DNA of 64,000 nt from Henningerozyma blattae CBS 6284 (lineage: Eukaryota; Ascomycota; Saccharomycetes; Saccharomycetales; Saccharomycetaceae). The DNA lies in the NCBI RefSeq assembly GCF_000315915.1, contig NC_020187.1, forward strand, positions 558,001-622,000. The letters are read 5' to 3'. A program made the position numbers and the translations under genes. Each line of letters opens with the position of its first letter. The first letter of the stretch is position 1. Shown here piece by piece: positions 17,901 to 28,251 of the stretch. A model generated the notes under the pieces. The model searched no databases, was not told the DNA's origin, and saw only the letters and a program-made list of their open reading frames with translations.

Positions 17901-18292
17901 TCCCATAATATTTCCCTTACTTCTCCTGACTCATTTTGCATAGACATCACAATAGTATATATCAAGTATAATATTTATGAATGTATTTATTTAATCTTTC
18001 CAAGTTTTAATAAATAAATTTTATATTATATATTATTAAAAGAAAAAAAATTAATGCTTAGTTATGATTTTTTATTTATAGGTAGGTATAATAGGTAATA
18101 CTATAAATAATTGTATTTTTCTTATATAGGAATTATTTACAAAAGATTGGAGGTCAATTATTATCATTATTTTTGAAAAGCAAAATAAAAATACAACCCA
18201 GTATATATGGTATTATATGGTATGAATTTCGAAGAAAAAAGACAACAAAATAATATTAATATTATATTACTTCTTATTAGTACAAGTATCAA
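17901..18292. terminator. Convergent GCD2/TOM20 3' region
   Basis: A 392-bp AT-rich gap between two convergent genes. It has several TATATA-type efficiency elements (near 17956, 18023 and 18124) suited to two opposing polyadenylation sites. No gene was seen. Confidence 0.55.
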
Positions 18293-18823
18293 TTATTCTA
18301 CAATTTCATTAATCCTAGCTGCATCAGAGGCTGGGCCACCTAAGAAAGGAGATAGAGAAGAAGGTGGCAATATAGCAATCATCATGACAATATATTCATA
18401 GATCTCATCAGAAACAGTCTTTTGATATATACCTAATAGATCAGCCGGATTTGGATAAACGGTTAAAGCCTTGTAGAATTTGCAAGCAGCTTCTAATTCT
18501 TTACCTGGCTGGATAGCCAATTTTTCACCCAATTCCACATTAGCAGCAAAGGCCATTTCCCTTTGAGCTGGGTCAGTTGGTAAAGGATCTTTAACTAGCT
18601 CACTAGTTAAAATCCTACCTACGTTTTCTAACTTCTCTTGCTTAGCATTTTCTTGTTCTTCTTCCAGTAATTCTTTATATTTTTTGTTTTGCAATTTAAT
18701 TTGTCTTCTAAATTCTGGGCTTGATCTTCTCTTGTGATCGAAATATAAAGCATAGCCGGTGGCGGATAATGCAACGATGGCACTGGTATAGCTCAAAATA
18801 CGACTGAATGAATTAGTAGACAT
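18293..18823 (-). CDS. TOM20: Mitochondrial import receptor Tom20
   Basis: Tom20 is the outer-membrane receptor of the TOM complex that binds amphipathic presequences. The 176-residue protein has one N-terminal membrane anchor at about residues 9-27 and a charged coiled segment at about 30-65. The TPR-like receptor domain follows (NVELGEKLAIQPGKELEAA, FYKALTVYPNPADLLGIYQK). The acidic/hydrophobic C-terminus ends ...INEIVE. Length and sequence match the S. cerevisiae protein (183 residues). The ATG at 18821-18823 gives the family N-terminus. It sits between GCD2 and SLX9, as in YGR081-083. Confidence 0.96.
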   Translation of the reverse strand: MSTNSFSRILSYTSAIVALSATGYALYFDHKRRSSPEFRRQIKLQNKKYKELLEEEQENAKQEKLENVGRILTSELVKDPLPTDPAQREMAFAANVELGEKLAIQPGKELEAACKFYKALTVYPNPADLLGIYQKTVSDEIYEYIVMMIAILPPSSLSPFLGGPASDAARINEIVE

Positions 18824-19711
18824 TATTTTTTAAGAAAGTCTTCGAATTAAAATATTTATATGCAATGGTAGAAAAATCTTTTAACACAAAAAAAATGAGG
18901 GATCTTATCTCTCGTATTTTTTTTATTTCTAGTTTGTTCAGATATTGACAAAATTCACAAAAAAGAAACAGAACTCTTAGAAGAATGCAGTTATGTAATC
19001 CAATCTCAGAAGCTTATAAGTGGAAAATACACAGTTCGTAGTTGCTACCTAGATAGTTGCATATTAAATAAAGCTTTTAATCCTCGACAAACGATAGTCC
19101 AAATCTTAAATAGAGTTGTAATATTTGAAAAATTCAAATAAAGATGATTCAGTTTCACAGGTTAAACCCGAAAATTAAAAAATTGCCGACCGATAAGAAA
19201 AAAATAAGATTTTGAGATATTTGAAAATTGTGTGACAGGACAGCAATGGCACGACACAAATTAGTAAATGAATGTATCAACGAATTACCTTAAGTGCAAA
19301 AAATTGTTTGTATATATTATAAGACAAAAAAATGAAAAAGTTTTCAGAATGAAATTTTTTTTTTTAAGAGAAAGGCGTTGTGCATTTTTTTTAACAAAAA
19401 TTCTATTAAATCTAAAGATAGTTATGCCTTCAGAAGTAATATAAATAGGTTTTTTTAGAAATATATGAGCATACTTTTATTTATCAGAACTTAAGTTTCT
19501 GATTAAAAGTTTAAAAACTAATGTGTTATCATTCTTTATTTAGGTGCTTTCTCATTTCGGGCACGTGGCACGGAAGCTCATCGCTGAAATTTTCATAAAT
19601 AAAATGAATAAAATATAATAGTGCCATGAATAAAAATAGTCATTTTTTTTTACTTGACCATATCTCTAGATTACATAAGTAGTTTCCCTATTTATATTAC
19701 TTTCCATAACT
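18824..19711. other. TOM20/SLX9 divergent promoter region
   Basis: An 888-bp AT-rich region. It carries a CACGTG (19562-19567) and, close behind, an adjoining PAC/RRPE pair (19575-19595) near SLX9. Poly-T runs near 19361 and 19646 are typical promoter tracts. No additional gene was seen. Confidence 0.6.
19575..19595 (-). promoter_or_regulatory. Adjacent PAC and RRPE motifs of the SLX9 promoter
   Basis: On the minus strand 19575-19584 reads GCGATGAGCT, a perfect PAC motif. It directly adjoins 19585-19595, TGAAAATTTCA, an RRPE-type motif. The pair is 117-137 bp upstream of the SLX9 ATG. PAC/RRPE pairs mark ribosome-biogenesis genes in yeasts (Dot6/Tod6 and Stb3/Sfp1 control), which fits Slx9. 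Confidence 0.85.
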
Positions 19712-20111
19712 ATGGCTATTAAGAAAAGAAATACCTTGAGAAATAAGGCGGCCAATAGAGGTTCTACCCAAACAAATAATGTTGAAACAAATATACTAAA
19801 TAATGCAACTTCCATCTTGGAAAAGCTTCCTGAAGATCCAAAAGCCTTTTTGCATCAGCCAAAGGAGTCGAAAAAGGATAAGATTCTGAATAAGCAGAGC
19901 TCCTTCCTATCACAGGTTCAACAAAAAGCATTAAAAGTAAATCCATCATTGTCTGGTATTTCCAAATCGTCCGCTAGACGTAGAAAGAGAAAGATGAGAG
20001 ATGAATTAAAGCCAAAGATGCAAGATCTTTTGACTTCCTTGGATCAAGAGGAAGATTTGAAGCAAATAAGTAATGATTTAAAGAAGAGACAAGCAGAAGT
20101 GTTAAAAGTTT

Positions 20112-20147
<36 letters not shown>

Positions 20148-20419
20148 CTAATGATAATGATGACATGGATATAGATAATACTGCTAAAAATAACGTTACA
20201 AATATTATTCGAAAATCATCTTATTTGAAGGCTAATTCTGTGATTGAACCAGGTAGTATTAAAATAAAGAAAAATGCGCCAAGCATTAGAAATCAGAAGG
20301 GTTCTAAACTATTGACTGTGAACGAAACAAAAAGGTTCAACGAAGTGTTAACCAACCAAGTCTTCCAAAAGAACCCATTTGGTTCTTTAAGAGAGCTGAT
20401 TAAAATGCAGAAGTATTAA
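19712..20419 (+). CDS. SLX9: Ribosome biogenesis factor Slx9
   Basis: Slx9 is a nucleolar protein of pre-40S particles needed for efficient ITS1 processing. The 235-residue basic protein begins MAIKKRNTLRNKAA and has the family core of Leu/Gly/Ser followed by a basic run (LSGISKSSARRRKRKMRDELKPK as separate short motifs). It ends NPFGSLRELIKMQKY-like. An in-frame Asn run at about residues 136-146 is a lineage-specific insertion. Position next to TOM20 and its PAC/RRPE promoter both support the call (YGR081C). Length is slightly above the roughly 210 residues of S. cerevisiae. Confidence 0.93.
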
Positions 20420-20681
20420 TAATCGATGATGCTTTTAACTCTACCCTAACTTTGTTCCTTCATATCTTCTTTTTCTCATCTTTTTTATTTCTAATATGTA
20501 TATTACTTGACTTACTTGAGAGGCCTCCCTTTACCTACAAGAACTTACAATATTATTCCTTTATATTTATTAGTATGTTTCGGAAGTTTTTTTTTTATAA
20601 ATAATGTAAATGTTTATGCAATTTAATATTTATATATATAACAAAAATCTATATGTACATCTCATTGAAAAAAATATGCCG
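20420..20681. terminator. Convergent SLX9/YPR097W 3' region
   Basis: A 262-bp gap between convergent genes with T-rich and TATATA elements (near 20630), suited to 3'-end formation. No gene was seen. Confidence 0.5.
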
Positions 20682-23600
20682 TTAACCTAATGGTGAATTG
20701 GATAAAATATCCGTAAAAGTGGTAATCATAACAGTCTTTTCAAATTTAGTTATTTCTGACTTATCAAGTTCAGTGTGTAATAATTTAGCATATTTTCTTT
20801 GAGTTCGTTTCAAATCTTTTAACATTTCAGATTTATTTTTTGTATTATCTGTATCACTTTCAACAAAATTTTCTTTATTACTATCTGTTGATAACTGATG
20901 GTTATCAAAATTTGTATTTTCATCATAATTAGAATCAAAATTTGAAAAAACTTGAGCTTTCTTCTTCAAAAGGATTTGATTTTTTAGAATTTTTAATTGA
21001 ACTTTTCTATCAATGATATTATTAATTTGTTCAATGATTAAATTAATATCTATAATATCGTCGCATTCTTCCAATATTTTATTCAAATCAACTTTTTTAT
21101 CATCATCATTACCAAATTTACTACTTTTTAGAAATCCAAGTAATTTATTTATCCAGACAACATAACCATCAATAACACCATCTTTATCTTTGACATACAT
21201 TTCATGAATTAAATCATAAAATGCATCTTGATGTTTATCAATTAAGTCATTAATACTTTTGATAACATTTGCTTGAGTATAAATTTCGTTACCATCATTA
21301 ATTACTGAATCTATTAGTCTAATTAAATCATTCATAAATTTCTCAAAGATTTTTAAACCCACATCAGCTTTCATAATTTTAAAGATTTGAACCATTGGAT
21401 CATAAATTAAATTAATGAAATATTTCAATAATTGTGTTAATTCTGGATCTTGCCACATTTTCCTCATAATTTTTTTATCTCTTTCTTTAATATACAATCT
21501 AAATAACTCTTGGAAAGATTGATAATATGAACTTTTAATAATAATTTTCTTTGTCGTAGATTTCTTTATCGTAGAAGTAGAAGAATTTAATGTTGATGAA
21601 GAAGAAGATTTTGTAAGTTTAGAACTTGATTTTTTAGAATTTTGCGTTTTCATCATGGTAATATCTGTAGAATCATAATCATCATCAAAATCATCTTCAA
21701 GAGTTTCATTTTCAATATTTTCTGCATTCCATAAATTATACGAATATTTCAATTCATTAACCAACTCTTTGGTAATTAATTTTAATTTTAACATTTCATT
21801 TAAAACTGTAAAACAAACAGGTAAAGAATTAGAAGAGTCATTTGTTTCATTAGTAAAGTCAATTTTATTATATCTTTCATCTTTAATAATGAAATGTTTT
21901 AAAGGCTTAATTAATTTTGAAGAATGTTTATTTTCTTGGATAATTTTCATTTCTAATTTTTTAATAATCTTAGATTGATGTTTTAAATCTTCATTTAGAA
22001 TTGTTGAAAACATTGATTGTAAGAGTGAGTAATTACCAAATGGACTCACAAGGAATAAGTCAATTAAACTTTTCATTATAACCATTGGATTTGAAATTTT
22101 CAAAATTTGTGACATCATTGCATATGGCATTAATTTATGTAATCTTCTAATTTGATTATAAAACCCATGGCTATTTTTATCCGTATTCCCAATAAAGACT
22201 TTATAAATCGTGAACGATAAAAATAATTTAAACCAATCTATTAAAGATTTGAATTCATTAGATAATTTTTGAATGCTATTTTTCTCTTTTAATTCATTTG
22301 ATATTAAAAATAAAAATTGTTTGTCTCGTAATAATAATTTTTTAAAAGTATTAAAATTTTTCAAAATCTTATTAATCTTTGTTATGTAAAGCTTTCTTTG
22401 AAATAATTCAGTTTCGAAATTTTTAATATCAGTTAATTGGTTATTATTAATTTTACCAATTAAATTTTTATTCTTATTTTTGTCAAATAATGTTTTTTCA
22501 TCAATGGAATTAAGGGTTAAAAAATCAATTAAAATTTTAGATTGAGAAATTTCTTTATTATTTAATAATTTTCTTAAATATTGTCTTAATAATAATCTTT
22601 TATTCCCAAAGAGAGGCTCTTCAATATTCTCGTCTTGATTAAGGTCATCAATTTCAGATTCTTCATCATCTAAATCTGAACTAGAATTATTTTTTTCTTT
22701 ATTACTATGGATTGATGTATTTGAATTCGAAGTTGCTCGTGAATTTGCTCTTGCTCTTGTACTCGTATTAGCAGATGGTATTTGCAATGAATTAGAATTC
22801 AAATTTAAATTTGGAGTGGATTGTGATGCATTTGAAGTTTGGTTTATGGTAGAGGTATCTTTCTTATGTTTATGACGTGGTAGAATAGGCAATTTTTTAC
22901 TTGGAAATTCATTTTTTAGATCATGAACTAACAGTTTAAAATCTTGAAACGTTTTCCAAATGTAAAATACCTTAATAACTCTTTTATGATTCTTAAATTG
23001 TTTTTTTTCAATCTTTATAAGGTATTTATAATTTGAATTGGAAGAATTATTAGAACTTGTAGAATCAGAGATTGATAATTTAGAAAAAAGATTATTTGAA
23101 GTGGAAGCAGTTAAATTAAACGTTGATTTAACCCATTTAGGAGTAGAAAAAATATAATCAGTAGCAGAAGACGAAGTAGATGATAATGAATCAGAAGTGG
23201 TAGTTGATGCGGAAGTAGTTGGATTATCTTCTATCACCGCTATTATATTGATATCCCAACCATTTATATATATAGGATCTATTGTATTAAAATACTTGTT
23301 AATATCATCAATAGGTAAAATGTTTTCCTCCGTAGTAGAATAATTTTTCCTATCTTTTATCTTTTTATCTTTATAGTAAAGAAGTTCACTTGTAGTAGAT
23401 AAACCTGAATTGTAAATCAATTTTAAAAGGTTAATTAACAAATTTGAAACATTTTTCCTAGTAGTTAACTTTTGCTTAATAAAAGTATCTGATAATTTCA
23501 TATTCATGAAATATTCGAAAAAAACTTGAATCTTCTCTTGCCAGAATTTCAAATCCCGGATCATATCTTGAGAAAATAGAGGGAAAGATATGATGAATTC

Positions 23601-23912
23601 TTGTAAGAAGAATCCTAGCATTGGTGAATTAGAAAGTGTCACTTTACCATCTAAAGATTTTGCATTTTCCATATTTTTTGATTTAGACGGGCTTATAGAA
23701 TCCTTATTTGATATTATACTAGCATTTTCATTAGTATGTGAGTGTGAATGATGATATTTTTTCAATTTTGGATCTATATTCGAAAATGGATAACCAAAAT
23801 TTCTCAACCCATTGATTTCATTCAACTGTAAGAATTCAGTTCTGATTTGAGATTTCAGTAGCTCTTTCTTCAAGAAATGCTCTTGAGAAGGTGTTAACAC
23901 TTGATTCTGCAT
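20682..23912 (-). CDS. YPR097W: PX-domain protein, YPR097W family
   Basis: Large phosphoinositide-binding protein of the YPR097W family, linked in S. cerevisiae to lipid droplets and sterol distribution. It is 1076 residues (1073 in S. cerevisiae) from the ATG at 23910-23912; the four codons upstream are open but lack an ATG. An N-terminal PXB-type helical region at about 5-200 is followed by a PX domain at about 217-350, interrupted by a Ser/Thr-rich insert. The PX core is visible in KVFYIWKTFQDFKLLVHDL and PSKKLPILPRH. The rest is helical and Asn/Lys-rich. Position between SLX9 and SYT1 and its orientation agree with YPR095-097. The biochemical role is inferred from the family. Confidence 0.9.
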   Translation of the reverse strand: MQNQVLTPSQEHFLKKELLKSQIRTEFLQLNEINGLRNFGYPFSNIDPKLKKYHHSHSHTNENASIISNKDSISPSKSKNMENAKSLDGKVTLSNSPMLGFFLQEFIISFPLFSQDMIRDLKFWQEKIQVFFEYFMNMKLSDTFIKQKLTTRKNVSNLLINLLKLIYNSGLSTTSELLYYKDKKIKDRKNYSTTEENILPIDDINKYFNTIDPIYINGWDINIIAVIEDNPTTSASTTTSDSLSSTSSSATDYIFSTPKWVKSTFNLTASTSNNLFSKLSISDSTSSNNSSNSNYKYLIKIEKKQFKNHKRVIKVFYIWKTFQDFKLLVHDLKNEFPSKKLPILPRHKHKKDTSTINQTSNASQSTPNLNLNSNSLQIPSANTSTRARANSRATSNSNTSIHSNKEKNNSSSDLDDEESEIDDLNQDENIEEPLFGNKRLLLRQYLRKLLNNKEISQSKILIDFLTLNSIDEKTLFDKNKNKNLIGKINNNQLTDIKNFETELFQRKLYITKINKILKNFNTFKKLLLRDKQFLFLISNELKEKNSIQKLSNEFKSLIDWFKLFLSFTIYKVFIGNTDKNSHGFYNQIRRLHKLMPYAMMSQILKISNPMVIMKSLIDLFLVSPFGNYSLLQSMFSTILNEDLKHQSKIIKKLEMKIIQENKHSSKLIKPLKHFIIKDERYNKIDFTNETNDSSNSLPVCFTVLNEMLKLKLITKELVNELKYSYNLWNAENIENETLEDDFDDDYDSTDITMMKTQNSKKSSSKLTKSSSSSTLNSSTSTIKKSTTKKIIIKSSYYQSFQELFRLYIKERDKKIMRKMWQDPELTQLLKYFINLIYDPMVQIFKIMKADVGLKIFEKFMNDLIRLIDSVINDGNEIYTQANVIKSINDLIDKHQDAFYDLIHEMYVKDKDGVIDGYVVWINKLLGFLKSSKFGNDDDKKVDLNKILEECDDIIDINLIIEQINNIIDRKVQLKILKNQILLKKKAQVFSNFDSNYDENTNFDNHQLSTDSNKENFVESDTDNTKNKSEMLKDLKRTQRKYAKLLHTELDKSEITKFEKTVMITTFTDILSNSPLG

Positions 23913-24589
23913 ATGTAATGGCAACTAATAAGAAAAAAGGTGTTTAGTTGCTAATTCATTTCATATGACTGGCCATATATTAATATATATAGATATAGAT
24001 ATAGATATAGATATATTTGTGTAATCTTTTATTTTTTCAATTTCTGAAATATCTATATGGATCTTAAAATAATATTCCTAATGGCCTTAGATTGATCCGA
24101 TATGGTGTCTGGATGGAGAAAGATAATAATGTCATTTCAAAAAGGGGAAATGCCTCCTAGAAGGTAATTATAGCCGATAATATATTTTAGGCAAATTTAT
24201 CCGATACATTTTGGTGAAAAATAAGCGAAATGCATCACGTGCTTAAAAATTCCCCGCGTCCCTTAATTACGTAATGCGGATATCTAAATCCCAAAAAGGA
24301 ATGTGAAGACATAGTGAAATTCTGGGGGCGGAGTTGGATGGTTCACGATGGGTATTCAGACCCGAATCGTTTTATAGATAGGCTATTGATGAAATTTCAT
24401 TTGAAAAAAATGTTAATAATAAATAAATAAATAAAATAAGTAATAAATAATAGGAAATAAATAAATAGTTAAAATATTAGTGATTCTTATTATTATAATA
24501 ATAGTGCTAATATTAAAAAAAAAATTAGGCCTAAAAATAGTCAATGAGAAAGTAACTCTAAAAGCTATTAAAGCCGTCATTAGAAAATA
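23913..24589. other. Divergent promoter YPR097W/SYT1
   Basis: A 677-bp shared promoter. It holds a (GATATA)n microsatellite at about 23985-24015, a CACGTG at 24236-24241 and a relatively GC-rich core (about 24240-24370) between two AT-rich arms. No other gene was seen. Confidence 0.6.
23985..24015 (+). repeat. GATATA microsatellite
   Basis: About four tandem ATAGAT units in the divergent promoter region. Confidence 0.8.
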
Positions 24590-27500
24590 ATGAACCAATC
24601 AATAGCTACATTGCTCAAGCAGAAAATATCTCAGGAAGAATCTTCCGGTGATGCGGAAGGTACCACGGTTAGTGGGAATGTTTCTAGCGAGAACACAACT
24701 GGATTACCATCTTATAACGATTCTTTAATGGGCCAAACTTCACCTTCCAGTGCCAAACATATAAGACATAGAACGTCCTCTACAGGAACTTCTGTAAAGA
24801 AATTGTCATATAATATGCCTTCAATGAGTAGTGCCAATGTTAATCCACCAGAAAATTCAAATGAAAATTTGTTTATTAATTATTTGTTGTACGATAATAA
24901 TGATGAGATCAAAGATTTACATTCTTCGTATATCGTCTCACCCAATAGTACTGCCACAAATAATGACTTGCATGATATAAACAGTCGATCCAGATGTACC
25001 TCCCCGAAATCAAATTGTTTGTCAATACAACCAACTGATCCAGAGTTTTGGGAGCAGTCATATATTCCTTACTCAGCAGATATGCAGGTAATTTCTACGG
25101 CATTCACACAAAATGATGAATCTTTGAAGTTTAAGGATTCAAAGGAGAAAGATAGAGAACTTGTTAGAGAAAATTTAAGTACAAGTTCCACGAGAAGAAA
25201 TTCGTTTGCTAATGTTCTCACGGAATTGGTAACCTTACGATCCCATAGTTTCTCATCTTTAAAGAATAATACCTCACATAATCATGCACATTGTCATTCC
25301 AGTCATGTCAATTTCACAAATCAAAATCAAAATTGTCATCTAAATAGTCTTGCCTCACAAGCGATTCCCCCTTCCAGAGTGGCCACCTATTCACGATCTC
25401 ACTCAATCTCATCTTCCTCCAAGGCTCCTATTTCACCTACTACAAACTCTATAGCTAATCCATTGAATTTAAATCAACCGGACATAACACTTGATATGTT
25501 ACCAAAACCACCAAAACCTATATCTTTAGAAAGTGTTGAATCATACTTATTAGAATTATCAAATTATACAAAATTTATTGGTCGCATTCTTTCAGAGAAT
25601 GATTCAACCTTCACAAAACAATGCTTAGAATATTATATGATGAATTGTTTCGAATTTCAGTCAATACCGTTAGATATAGCATTGAGACAGGTGTTGGAAT
25701 TTGTAGATTTACCTAAAGAGACTCAACAAATTGATAGATTATTATTGACTTTTAGTAAAGCATATTTTGAACAGAACTCACAATCATTTTGGCTTAATGA
25801 TGATCAAGTTTATTTTTTAACATTTTCTTTATTAATCTTGCATACCGATTATTTTAATCCCAACAATAAATATAAAATGACCAAAAAGGAATTTGTGGAG
25901 TTAGTTCATAAAGATCGTGATTCATTTGGATTTAAAATCCCTATTGGAGTCTTATCGTATTTTTATGAAAACGTCATTTCTTTAGAATCAATTAAGTTAA
26001 AGTATAAAGATTTATTGAAACTTCAACAATCATATAATACTGACACTATTTTTTCTCCAAAACTTTTGATTAAAGAAAAAAAATTGATTAATATTTCAAC
26101 AATTCAACCGCCTTCAGTGGTTAAACAGAGATCCACATCATTATCTGCTTTGCATAGGAAATATTCCACTACAAATTCTATCTTAACTACTCATTTACAT
26201 GTCTCCTCAAATAAACCGCAAAATAATGCACTCACTCCTACATACAGTTTAAATTCAGCTTCTACTATGAATTCTCCAAAAAATACCCCAATCACAAATA
26301 ATTCTTTAAATTTGCAAGAAAATATTAATATTTATGAATATATTAATCAAAATTCATTAAATGAAATTAATTTATTAAATTTTTTTGAATATAGAGATTC
26401 TTCTACAAATGTTGAAAAATTATTAAATACCAAATTCCATAATAAGTTAATTCAATTTTTAAATAATAAAAAATATAATTCCCACAATTTAGATATTTCT
26501 AATGACAAAAATGAGATTTTAAATGGGAATGAAATTATTTATAATAATAAGATTTTAAATCAAATTAAAAATTTTAAAGGCGGCTATTTAAGGGTATTGC
26601 CCAATTCTATTAAAAACGGTAAGGAGTTCTTTAAAAATTTTAGAATTTTAAATTATACTCAAGATAATATATATTATTTCAAAATTATTCAAATGGGGGA
26701 TATTAAAATGTTGGAACCTAGACTTAACCTGAAATGCCGATCTAAATCCTCCTCTGCATTAAATCCAAATCCTACCACTGCAGCAGCAATGGCAGCAGCA
26801 GCTACATCAACTATCAAAAAGATTCCACTGGTAAATGCTAGTACAAGTAGTAGTTTACAAAGTATTTCAGAACCAAAATTAGATCCTACATCAATGAGAA
26901 GAAATGACAAATCTGAGCTTGAAGAAGAATACGGAGGAGGAGGTGATGGTGGGTGTGAAGAAGACGAAGAAGATAATTCGATCATTATTGATTCTAAAGA
27001 ATACATTTGGAAAGAAAAATTTGTTATCTTAACCATTGGTGGAATATGGATTTTTGATAAAAAAAAATCTCAAGAGTTAACTACATATATGATTGATGAT
27101 CCAAATTTCCATGAAGAAGTTTATATCGTTGATTGTAAGAGTTTAAAAAATATTGACCAACCAATCATATATAGTAATTTTTTTGTTAGTAAAGAGTTTT
27201 CTAAAGATGAAAAATCATTATTTTCTAAAATTTTTCTAAATTCTATTAAATTACAAAATTCATTTGATGGGTATGAAATAAATAATGGTAGTGCTAGAAT
27301 GAAAAAGAAAGGAGAAAATCTAAATATAAGAAAAAATAATTCTATGTTTGAAATTGGAGATAATCTTGAAGATAATATTTTTGAATTATTTGGTCTTCAC
27401 GATTCAATAAGAAACGAACAAGATCGAGTTATGATGACATATGCTGGAAAGTTTGATATTCTTAATAGAGAAATATTTGATAGTCATCATAATAATACAG

Positions 27501-27994
27501 TATGGAAATGCAAGACGAGTTCTGAGAGAGATAGTTGGGTCAATTGTATTAATCTCTTAGCTGCATTAGATAAATGTCATTTCAATCATATTGATACGAT
27601 TACTAATACAATAATACCATCAGGACATCTTTCAGTTGAAGAAAAATTGAGAAATATTACAAAGACTTATCAAATCACATTTAAAGAATTGAATAAAGTT
27701 CAAAAACATATTCAAATGTATATGCAATGCATACCTATCAAACATAAAACGAAAAACCATTTAATTGAAGAGATTAACAAATTGATCATTAGGATGTCTG
27801 AATTATATTTTGAAAATAAAAAGAACTATACATATAGTCAAATTATAGACGAGTTGTACGAGTTGTTAGATACTACTACAGTCAATTCTATTTCTGAAAC
27901 AGCATCTCCAAGCATCTCTCATTCAAATAGTACAACTGGATTTCTGTTGAATGATTCCAACCTATATAAATGCATTACTGAGGAGGAACTTTAA
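24590..27994 (+). CDS. SYT1: Arf guanine nucleotide exchange factor Syt1
   Basis: Syt1 is a Sec7-domain exchange factor acting on Arf-like and Arf GTPases at the late Golgi (Arl1 pathway). The 1134-residue protein (1226 in S. cerevisiae) has a long Ser/Asn-rich N-terminus. A Sec7 domain spans about residues 300-470 and carries the catalytic glutamate E377 in DLPKETQQIDRLL, plus FSLLILHTDYFNPNNKYKMT. A PH-like region is split across about 675-1000 by low-complexity inserts, with its final helix in SSERDSWVNCINLLAAL. Position next to the YPR097W orthologue with the same relative orientation (YPR095C) confirms the call. The start ATG at 24590 gives an N-terminus MNQSIATLLKQK. Confidence 0.93.
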   Translation: MNQSIATLLKQKISQEESSGDAEGTTVSGNVSSENTTGLPSYNDSLMGQTSPSSAKHIRHRTSSTGTSVKKLSYNMPSMSSANVNPPENSNENLFINYLLYDNNDEIKDLHSSYIVSPNSTATNNDLHDINSRSRCTSPKSNCLSIQPTDPEFWEQSYIPYSADMQVISTAFTQNDESLKFKDSKEKDRELVRENLSTSSTRRNSFANVLTELVTLRSHSFSSLKNNTSHNHAHCHSSHVNFTNQNQNCHLNSLASQAIPPSRVATYSRSHSISSSSKAPISPTTNSIANPLNLNQPDITLDMLPKPPKPISLESVESYLLELSNYTKFIGRILSENDSTFTKQCLEYYMMNCFEFQSIPLDIALRQVLEFVDLPKETQQIDRLLLTFSKAYFEQNSQSFWLNDDQVYFLTFSLLILHTDYFNPNNKYKMTKKEFVELVHKDRDSFGFKIPIGVLSYFYENVISLESIKLKYKDLLKLQQSYNTDTIFSPKLLIKEKKLINISTIQPPSVVKQRSTSLSALHRKYSTTNSILTTHLHVSSNKPQNNALTPTYSLNSASTMNSPKNTPITNNSLNLQENINIYEYINQNSLNEINLLNFFEYRDSSTNVEKLLNTKFHNKLIQFLNNKKYNSHNLDISNDKNEILNGNEIIYNNKILNQIKNFKGGYLRVLPNSIKNGKEFFKNFRILNYTQDNIYYFKIIQMGDIKMLEPRLNLKCRSKSSSALNPNPTTAAAMAAAATSTIKKIPLVNASTSSSLQSISEPKLDPTSMRRNDKSELEEEYGGGGDGGCEEDEEDNSIIIDSKEYIWKEKFVILTIGGIWIFDKKKSQELTTYMIDDPNFHEEVYIVDCKSLKNIDQPIIYSNFFVSKEFSKDEKSLFSKIFLNSIKLQNSFDGYEINNGSARMKKKGENLNIRKNNSMFEIGDNLEDNIFELFGLHDSIRNEQDRVMMTYAGKFDILNREIFDSHHNNTVWKCKTSSERDSWVNCINLLAALDKCHFNHIDTITNTIIPSGHLSVEEKLRNITKTYQITFKELNKVQKHIQMYMQCIPIKHKTKNHLIEEINKLIIRMSELYFENKKNYTYSQIIDELYELLDTTTVNSISETASPSISHSNSTTGFLLNDSNLYKCITEEEL

Positions 27995-28251
27995 GTTGGG
28001 AAATTTTTTATTTATATATAGATATAGATATATATTAGCAGACAAACAAACAAATTAACTATTTCAAAAATAAAAAAGTTTAAAGGCCGGCTCAATGTTT
28101 TCGGAGTGAAACTAGGCGGTTAAATGACATGAGATCGATAATAGAAAATAACATCGAGTATCTTAGCAAGTGCAATGTTTATGAGTATATATGTACGTAT
28201 GCATAAGTAAATACAAAAGGAGATAGTCCGTGAAGCCAACGCTTCGCTATA
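27995..28251. terminator. Convergent 3' region after SYT1
   Basis: A 257-bp gap with TATATAGATATAGATATA efficiency-like sequence just after the SYT1 stop. No gene was seen. Confidence 0.45.
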
